Shown in pieces: positions 1-5,157 of a DNA stretch of 5,157 nucleotides. Both the position numbers and the translations under genes were made by a program. The notes beneath the pieces were generated by a model. The model saw only the letters and a program-made list of their open reading frames with translations. It was not told the DNA's origin and ran no database searches. The DNA is taken from positions 1 to 5,157 of the forward strand of contig DRPO01000645.1 in assembly GCA_011330835.1 (NCBI GenBank), in the 5' to 3' direction. This DNA comes from Gammaproteobacteria bacterium (GTDB lineage: Bacteria; Pseudomonadota; Gammaproteobacteria; UWMA-0217). The first letter of the stretch is position 1. Each line of letters opens with the position of its first letter.

Positions 1-1
1 C

Positions 2-103
2 GAGAAAGGGGCGTCGATTATTTTAAGCTTAAGAACCTTGGAGCGCTCCAGCCGTTGGGAACAGTTTTGGGCAAAGATCAGTCAATATGGGACGGTATGT
101 TGA
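2..103 (+). CDS. Putative transposase, C-terminal 33 residues (partial)
   Basis: This frame is open from the window edge to a TGA at 101-103 and encodes a tail containing LRTLERSSRW and FWAKISQYGTVC. The basic and aromatic composition, the absence of any start codon required at the edge, and the position just inside a probable IS end suggest the C-terminus of a transposase whose body lies to the left. No catalytic (DDE) residue falls in this piece, so family and function are inferred only from context. Alternative: another plus-strand frame (first codon at position 1) stays open to 255, but it runs straight through the junction antisense to the ATPase and is less likely to be coding. Confidence 0.35.
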   Translation, partial: EKGASIILSLRTLERSSRWEQFWAKISQYGTVC

Positions 104-472
104 ACTTAACATCATACCGTAGCTACACCCCCCTTTCACAATCTCTGGCGAGCTGGAGCCGGTCAACAGGTAACGGCCCGTTGCCTTGCGATCCTGGTCG
201 ACCACGCCCCGCAGTACGCGAAACAAATCCGGATACTGCTGCGCCTCGTCGATAATTGTCGCCTCCCGACGGCGACTGAAAAAACCCAGCGGGTCGCTGG
301 TGATCAACTGGTAGTCGTCGGGTCGCTCCAGATCGTAGTAACGCCAGTCCGGGCGCAGCTTTTTCACCAGCGTCGATTTGCCGCATTGCCGCGGACCCAC
401 AATGGCGACGACCGGAAACAGCGACAACAATCGGTCGATCTTGCTTTCCAGGAATCTTGTCTTATCCGTCAT
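29..472 (-). pseudogene. Truncated AAA+ ATPase (AAA_14/DUF4143 family), N-terminal fragment
   Basis: The first ~114 residues are a clear ATP-binding domain of the COG1373-type ATPases: Walker A GPRQCGKST at residues 26-34, a YYDLERPDD segment at 45-53, Walker B TIIDEAQ at 72-78 with D75 and E76, and the sensor-like LLTGSSSPE at 102-110. Full-length members usually run to about 380-400 residues and carry a C-terminal DUF4143 domain with a PD-(D/E)XK-like fold; none of that is present. After K113/G114 (about position 131) the frame reads into unrelated DNA, adding about 33 foreign residues before a stop at 29-31. The foreign part coincides with the probable IS end, so the gene is best read as disrupted. 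The ATG at 470-472 is preceded by AT-rich sequence with no clear Shine-Dalgarno site. The role of the family is poorly defined. The fragment may still be translated but should not make a complete protein. The remainder may lie beyond the IS to the left. Confidence 0.8.
92..120. repeat. Inverted repeat beside the IS end
   Basis: ACGGTATG (92-99) and CATACCGT (113-120) are perfect 8-bp arms around a 13-nt centre, which itself has partial symmetry (GTTGAAC/TTAAC). The left arm runs up to the stop codon of the putative transposase (101-103), and the right arm lies about 10 nt inside the inferred element end. It may be a subterminal transposase-binding or hairpin structure, or a terminator for the transposase; there is no T-run to support the latter. 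Confidence 0.6.
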
Positions 473-511
473 ATTTAAACTATGACGTTAAATATTCAGG
501 GTGTCAAGCGA

Positions 512-540
512 GGCGCATCCCCAACCTCCGGGGATATGCC
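512..540. repeat. Strong imperfect hairpin
   Basis: Bases 512-515 pair with 537-540 (including one G-U), 516/536 is a C/A mismatch, and 517-522 pair with 530-535 (ATCCCC/GGGGAT), leaving a 7-nt loop at 523-529. It lies about 40 nt upstream of the ATPase start codon on the minus strand. No T-run follows on either strand, so it is not a typical terminator. Confidence 0.5.
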
Positions 541-652
541 TCTCCCGCCCAAGAACACCCCATTCCGGGCGCGTGTGGCGAAGAGTTGAATCCCGTGGTT
601 GCGGAAGTAACGGGTGGAGGTGACGGAAGTCGAGCGAACTATCGGGCGCCGT

Positions 653-677
653 AGCCGGCGGGCCGCCGGCGCTCCCA
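653..677 (-). repeat. REP-like palindrome, copy A
   Basis: Read on the minus strand this is TGGGAGCGCCGGC, five bases GGCCC, then GCCGGCT. It matches copy B at 891-915 at 20 of 25 positions, with all five differences in the central loop. A fixed stem with a free loop is the signature of a selected or recently dispersed REP-type hairpin. The two copies point toward each other. Confidence 0.6.
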
Positions 678-762
678 AGAAGGATATAGATCAAGAATGC
701 CCCGTTCAGGGGCGTAGGTTTTCGTCGAGAGCAAGGCGTAAAAACGCGGAGGATACTCTCAT

Positions 763-820
763 GGACACCCAATGAACGCCGCCCGCTGCCTTGGTTTCAA
801 CGGCCAAACATTGGGTGTCC
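763..820. repeat. Perfect 12-bp inverted repeat with 34-nt loop
   Basis: GGACACCCAATG at 763-774 is the exact reverse complement of CATTGGGTGTCC at 809-820. The loop (775-808) contains a smaller possible stem, TTGG (791-794) with CCAA (804-807). It sits between the two REP-like units. It could be the two ends of a very small or internally deleted mobile element, or a structured transcript; no T-run follows to make it a terminator. Confidence 0.7.
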
Positions 821-888
821 CTGATTGCTCTTGCTCCCCCTCCCCTGACTGCTGACACTGATTGCTGGGCAGCGCTTCTGCCGCTCTT

Positions 889-926
889 CCTGGGAGCGCC
901 GGCATCTTGCCGGCTGCGCCCGCAGG
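889..926 (+). repeat. REP-like palindrome, copy B, in an extended hairpin
   Basis: The 25-nt unit at 891-915 is TGGGAGCGCCGGC, loop ATCTT, GCCGGCT. The inner stem GCCGGC (898-903 with 909-914) is extended by interrupted pairing out to CCTG at 889-892 and CAGG at 923-926. It lies about 50 nt beyond the stop codon of the flavin reductase gene, the usual place for REP elements (3' ends of operons), where they can protect mRNA from exonucleases. From memory, sequences like this give the spurious peptide SAGILPA in many GC-rich genomes, which would fit a dispersed family. Confidence 0.6.
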
Positions 927-978
927 GAACCTGATGTCGCGAGGGCGTTCCTTGAAAACTCCGATCCAGGAACCCGAT

Positions 979-1593
979 TCAATAATACCGTTTCAGCGTC
1001 ACCACCTCGCCGCGAGCCATGTATTCGCTGGCGCCGAGGCGGGAGACGGGTTGCAGTTTGTCGACCTGGACCTTGACGCGGCCCTTGTCGTCTTCGGTGG
1101 CGATGCTGTCGTCGAGGTAGATGGTTTTGATTTCGCCGTAGATGACGGCTTGTTCGACCTTGCCGATGATGTGGATGTCGCGCAGTTCGCAGGCGTAGGC
1201 GATTTTGCAGTCGGTCAGGCGGGGGAGGGCGAAACCCTGGAATTCCGTGGTGGCGAGGTCGAGGGCGTCTATTTCAGATTGGTTTTCGTCCAGCGGGCTG
1301 GCGCTTTGGTTGAGCGCTTCCAGTGAGTCGAGGCTGGCGATATGTACGGTGAAGCGCTTGCGCTCGATGATGTTGCGGCGGGTGTCCTTGTCGGCGCCAT
1401 CGGGTTTTTTGCCAATGGATAGCATGATCAATGGAGGGGCGCTGCAGATGGCGTTGAAATAGGAGAAAGGGGCGAGGTTGTAATTGCCTGTCGCATTTTC
1501 CGAAAGCACCCAGGCGATGGGGCGGGGCACGAGCGTCTGGGACATCAGATAGTAGCGTTGCGCCGCTTCGAATTGGTCGAGTCGTAACAGCAT
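979..1593 (-). CDS. Flavin reductase-like domain protein (FMN-binding split barrel)
   Basis: This 204-residue protein belongs to the flavin reductase / DIM6-NTAB family, which binds FMN in a split beta-barrel and typically reduces flavin with NAD(P)H, often supplying a partner oxygenase. The hallmark N-terminal block is clear: LVPRPIAWVLSE (21-32), then NYNLAPFSYF (37-46) and PPLIMLSIG (53-61), followed by KDTRRNI (69-75) and FTVHIAS (81-87). The C-terminus has the family-like PVSRLG (182-187) and Y191. Length is normal, and no signal peptide or membrane segment is seen, so it is cytoplasmic. The ATG at 1591-1593 is 3 nt after the stop of the upstream DUF3754 gene, with an AGGA motif inside that gene's last codons, so translation is probably coupled. 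It is the last gene of the operon. The precise substrate cannot be read from sequence, and some relatives are annotated only as flavin-binding proteins. Confidence 0.93.
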   Translation of the reverse strand: MLLRLDQFEAAQRYYLMSQTLVPRPIAWVLSENATGNYNLAPFSYFNAICSAPPLIMLSIGKKPDGADKDTRRNIIERKRFTVHIASLDSLEALNQSASPLDENQSEIDALDLATTEFQGFALPRLTDCKIAYACELRDIHIIGKVEQAVIYGEIKTIYLDDSIATEDDKGRVKVQVDKLQPVSRLGASEYMARGEVVTLKRYY

Positions 1594-1596
1594 GGG

Positions 1597-2859
1597 TCAG
1601 TCCTGTGGGGCGTTGGGAGATTCGGAATAGTCGTTCCATTTTTCGTCGATGAGCGGCAGCGCCCGCGCGGGCGGCAGGGCGCTCAGCCGGCCATCGGCGT
1701 GGCGGGTGACGAGGCCATCGGCGGTGAGTGCCTGGATGGCGTTGTCGATGTCGAAGTCGATGTTCACGCCAAAGGTTTCGGCCAGTTCGTCTTCGATGCG
1801 CTGTTTCAGCACCGCCAGGGGTTGCGGCTCGTCGGCCTTGAGCAGGGCGTGATAGAGCAGGTAATTTTCCTTGATCTCTTCTTCTTCGGCGCGGTCGGTC
1901 AGCAGGGTGAGCACGCCGCGATTGTTGGCGAGGTTGTGAAAATAGAGTTTTTGCGCCAGCACCATCATGTATTTGTTTTTCTGCGTGAAGAATTTCTTGA
2001 CCTGGCGGAATACGACGCCGGCGAGTCCGAGCAGGACGCCGGCGGCGGCCAGGGGGTTGGCGGCGGCGGCGAATTTGGTGGCCGCGCCGACGGCGCTGCC
2101 GATGGTTCCGCCGCCGGCTGTGACGCCGAGCTTGATCTTGTCGAAGGGCCTGAGCCGGATGCGGGTGTTGGGAAACAGCATTTCCAGATCGATCTGCGGA
2201 ATGCGCTTGAAGGTTTTCAGGTAGATGTAGTCGCTGTCGATCTGTTCTGGCAGACGCTCGCGGGCTTTTTTCAGGCGTTTTTCGGCCTTTTTCCGGCTGA
2301 TCCGATGCTCGGCCATGATCTCTTCCAGACGCTGCGCTTTGGGTTTGAGTTTGAGCAGCAGAAACAGCCGCTGGAAGATGGCGACCTCGATTTTCTTCTT
2401 GCGCAGGAACAGCGTTTTCGGATCGCGCCGGTAAAGGGTTTCGACGCCGGAGCCTCGGGAGTAGAGCAGAACGCGTTCGAATTCGGAGAGATCCACCTGA
2501 AGTTCGAGGCCATAGGCCGAACCGGCGGCGAAGATGCGCTCCATGTCTTCCCGGAGGACCGGCTGGTAGTTGGCGTGCCGGAGCATCGTTTCGAGTTCGT
2601 TGATCAATTCGTTCTGCAGTTGCCGTTTTTGCGCCGCGTCGTATTGCCGCACCCGCCGGGTGTCGCGGTCGGGGCTGAATGGCAGATAGCGTTCCTTGAG
2701 ACGCAACAACTGATCCCGGAACTGAAGATGTCGCCAGGCCGCCAGCCGGTGCAGCAGCCGGGCGTAGGCGTCCCGGTTTTCGGGAGCGGCGTCCTGGAGG
2801 AGATGCTCGATCAGCGCGAAGCGGCTGATCGGGATGAAGGCTTCCTTTTCCGTGCTCAT
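1597..2859 (-). CDS. DUF3754 (TMEM143-like) membrane protein of unknown function
   Basis: This is a 420-residue protein resembling the DUF3754/TMEM143 family, named after a human mitochondrial protein of unknown function. The N-terminal ~240 residues are soluble and charged, with LYRRDPKTLFLRKKKIEV (142-159) and a basic, probably coiled segment (about 173-203). The family-like block LKTFKRIPQIDLEMLFP (214-230) leads to DKIKLG (240-245). Next comes a Gly/Ala-rich hydrophobic stretch at about 245-285, long enough for one or two membrane segments, followed by basic FRQVKKFFTQKNK. A soluble C-terminal domain contains the acidic EEEEIKENYLLYHALL (325-340) and a possible winged-helix-like tail (345-400). 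I chose the ATG at 2857-2859. The frame is open 86 residues further upstream, but that part overlaps pgm, has a shadow-like composition and would be an unlikely N-terminus. No strong Shine-Dalgarno site precedes the start, so it probably relies on coupling to pgm, whose stop is 10 nt upstream. No catalytic motif is recognised. Confidence 0.87.
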   Translation of the reverse strand: MSTEKEAFIPISRFALIEHLLQDAAPENRDAYARLLHRLAAWRHLQFRDQLLRLKERYLPFSPDRDTRRVRQYDAAQKRQLQNELINELETMLRHANYQPVLREDMERIFAAGSAYGLELQVDLSEFERVLLYSRGSGVETLYRRDPKTLFLRKKKIEVAIFQRLFLLLKLKPKAQRLEEIMAEHRISRKKAEKRLKKARERLPEQIDSDYIYLKTFKRIPQIDLEMLFPNTRIRLRPFDKIKLGVTAGGGTIGSAVGAATKFAAAANPLAAAGVLLGLAGVVFRQVKKFFTQKNKYMMVLAQKLYFHNLANNRGVLTLLTDRAEEEEIKENYLLYHALLKADEPQPLAVLKQRIEDELAETFGVNIDFDIDNAIQALTADGLVTRHADGRLSALPPARALPLIDEKWNDYSESPNAPQD

Positions 2860-2869
2860 GGCGTTGCGA

Positions 2870-4549
<1,680 letters not shown>

Positions 4550-4551
4550 TC

Positions 4552-5043
4552 ATGCGTTGGCCCGACAACTGTAGTTACTGTGAAAGTCCCGTCCCGGGGA
4601 GCCTGGCTGCCCTGATGGATCTGTACGAGCAGAATTACATGCGGCTGCGTTGTCTTTGTCCCGGGCTGCGGCATCTTACCGGAAGTCATGTCTCCCGCGC
4701 GACCGGCGCTCACGATCTGATCCTGCGCATTCACGATCAGTCCCGTCACACCACCACGCTGGAATTGACCTACGCGATGAAGGACGGCGAGAACCGCCCC
4801 GACGTGGTCATTCGCCTGTGTCATGACTCGGTGCAGGCCGAGGTGGTCACCAGCCGGTGCCGGCTTCGGCGGGACTGGATCGCGCCCAATCGGGTCGCGG
4901 CCAATTCCGCCCTGGTCTGTCGCTGGCGGTACAATCGCTTTCTCTACAAGTGGCTGAACTACCTGCACCGTCAGGGGCATCAGTTCGTCGAAGCCGGGCC
5001 TCGCGCGAACGAGCGAAATCTGGTGGACGCGACGACAGGCTGA
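4552..5043 (+). CDS. DUF1249 family protein (E. coli YqiB-like)
   Basis: This 163-residue soluble protein belongs to DUF1249, whose E. coli member YqiB (about 140 residues) is encoded between nudF and cpdA; the biochemical role is unknown. Family features seen are SLAALMDLYEQNYMRLRCL (17-35), the central beta-rich TTTLELTYAM (67-76), VVIRLCHDSVQAEVV (85-99; relatives usually have RLYHD, here Cys90 replaces Tyr), and the C-terminal NRFLYKWLNYLHRQGHQF (128-145). Seven cysteines are present, including a CxxC at residues 7-10 that appears to be an N-terminal addition. The start is constrained: an in-frame TAG lies at 4540-4542, no GTG or TTG intervenes, and the next ATG (residue 22) would cut into the conserved core. 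No Shine-Dalgarno precedes ATG 4552; the upstream bases are a T-run. It is transcribed divergently from pgm, and neither nudF nor cpdA is in view. Confidence 0.88.
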   Translation: MRWPDNCSYCESPVPGSLAALMDLYEQNYMRLRCLCPGLRHLTGSHVSRATGAHDLILRIHDQSRHTTTLELTYAMKDGENRPDVVIRLCHDSVQAEVVTSRCRLRRDWIAPNRVAANSALVCRWRYNRFLYKWLNYLHRQGHQFVEAGPRANERNLVDATTG

Positions 5044-5157
5044 CACCCTTTTTTCTATCCGGGATAATAGCCCTTCCCGTTTGGGGTATATCTCAATATA
5101 TCATTTATAATCAATAACTTGTCAGAGTATATAATACTTGACTAATCTACTCGGTTA
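5044..5157. other. AT-rich intergenic tail
   Basis: Base composition falls sharply after the DUF1249 stop. Seen: a T6 run at 5049-5054, a weak stem ATAGCCC (5067-5073) with GGGGTAT (5083-5089) carrying one G/G mismatch, and a perfect TATAAT at 5130-5135 on the plus strand without a matching -35. Another possible pair is TTGTCA (5119-5124) with TAATCT (5143-5148) at 18-nt spacing. A promoter for a gene to the right is plausible but cannot be confirmed before the window ends. Confidence 0.45.

Larger units (their letters stand above)
1..131 (+). mobile_element. Probable right end of an insertion sequence
   Basis: Seen: the minus-strand ATPase gene loses its family-like sequence abruptly near position 131. 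Left of that point there is a plus-strand frame ending in a stop at 101-103, then an inverted repeat (ACGGTATG 92-99, CATACCGT 113-120), then GTAGCTACACCCC up to the junction. This segment is richer in A and T than the operon at 979-4498. A transposase stop codon a few tens of bases from an element end, inside a broken gene, is the normal anatomy of an IS. Inference: the terminal inverted repeat read inward would begin about GGGGTGTAGCTACGGTATG. The IS family is not recognised, and the other end, which would prove it, lies outside the window. The exact boundary is uncertain within about 125-133 because of a run of C residues. Confidence 0.45.
473..978. other. 506-nt hairpin-rich intergenic region with no credible gene
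   Basis: Open frames here are short, have low-complexity or arginine/proline-rich translations and show no recognisable domain, so I call no gene. What is visible is a series of hairpins: 512-540 (10 pairs with one mismatch; core ATCCCC/GGGGAT), 546-571 (CGCCC/GGGCG), 592-614 (CCCGT/ACGGG), a REP-like unit at 653-677, 699-713 (GCCCC/GGGGC), 736-747 (GCGT/ACGC), 763-820 (12-bp perfect arms), 868-882 (GGCAG/CTGCC), and a second REP-like unit in an imperfect hairpin at 889-926. A 9-nt direct repeat CTGATTGCT occurs at 821-829 and 858-866. It separates the 3' end of the flavin reductase gene from the ATPase start and resembles decayed or dispersed repetitive DNA. Confidence 0.7.

Noticed and set aside
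55..255. Plus-strand open frame crossing the IS/ATPase junction
   Set aside because: It spans two unrelated DNA segments and is antisense to the ATPase Walker B region, so it is not a likely gene.
488..772. Minus-strand open frames in the intergenic region (488-772 and 496-678)
   Set aside because: They run through a REP-like unit and several hairpins, show no domain, and have no convincing start signal.
943..975. Possible terminator after the flavin reductase gene
   Set aside because: A bulged 7-bp stem (943-951 with 969-975) exists just beyond the stop, but no U-run follows on the minus strand.
862..1326. 154-codon plus-strand open frame
   Set aside because: It begins in repeat DNA (giving the spurious SAGILPA peptide) and continues antisense through the flavin reductase gene.
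5020..5054. Possible intrinsic terminator after DUF1249
   Set aside because: T6 at 5049-5054 is preceded only by a weak GGTG/CACC pairing with an 18-nt loop, too unstable to claim.

Overview
The window looks like a chromosomal segment of a GC-rich gammaproteobacterium. The main clue is a DUF1249 (YqiB-type) gene, a family I know mainly from gammaproteobacteria. GC-rich codon use in the operon and a REP-like GC-rich palindrome seen twice fit this. Genus cannot be assigned by eye; lineages such as Competibacteraceae or purple sulfur bacteria are only a guess.

Layout, left to right. (1) Positions 1 to about 130 look like the right end of an insertion sequence: a short plus-strand reading frame resembling a transposase C-terminus stops at 103, followed by an inverted repeat. 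(2) The element abuts an AAA+ ATPase gene (AAA_14/DUF4143 type, minus strand, start at 472), cut after about 114 of an expected 380-400 residues. (3) Positions 473-978 hold no credible gene. They contain a dense series of hairpins, including two oppositely oriented copies of a 25-nt REP-like palindrome and a perfect 12-bp inverted repeat. (4) Positions 979-4498 are a compact minus-strand operon, transcribed in the order pgm (phosphoglucomutase), a DUF3754/TMEM143-like membrane protein, and a flavin-reductase-like FMN-binding protein. The gaps are 10 and 3 nt. (5) A DUF1249 gene (4552-5043, plus strand) is divergent from the operon across a 53-nt gap that must hold both promoters. (6) The last 114 nt are AT-rich and intergenic.

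How the genes work together. Pgm interconverts glucose-1-phosphate and glucose-6-phosphate, feeding glycogen, trehalose or UDP-glucose metabolism. The two downstream genes are probably co-translated with it, but their biochemical link to sugar phosphate metabolism is unknown. The left part is accessory and scarred by mobile DNA; the right part is ordinary core genome. I found no CRISPR array, tRNA, rRNA or convincing new defence system. The items most worth a second look are the IS/ATPase junction, the hairpin-rich intergenic region, the unexplained pgm-DUF3754-flavin reductase operon, and the overlapping divergent promoters with a DUF1249 start that lacks a Shine-Dalgarno site.
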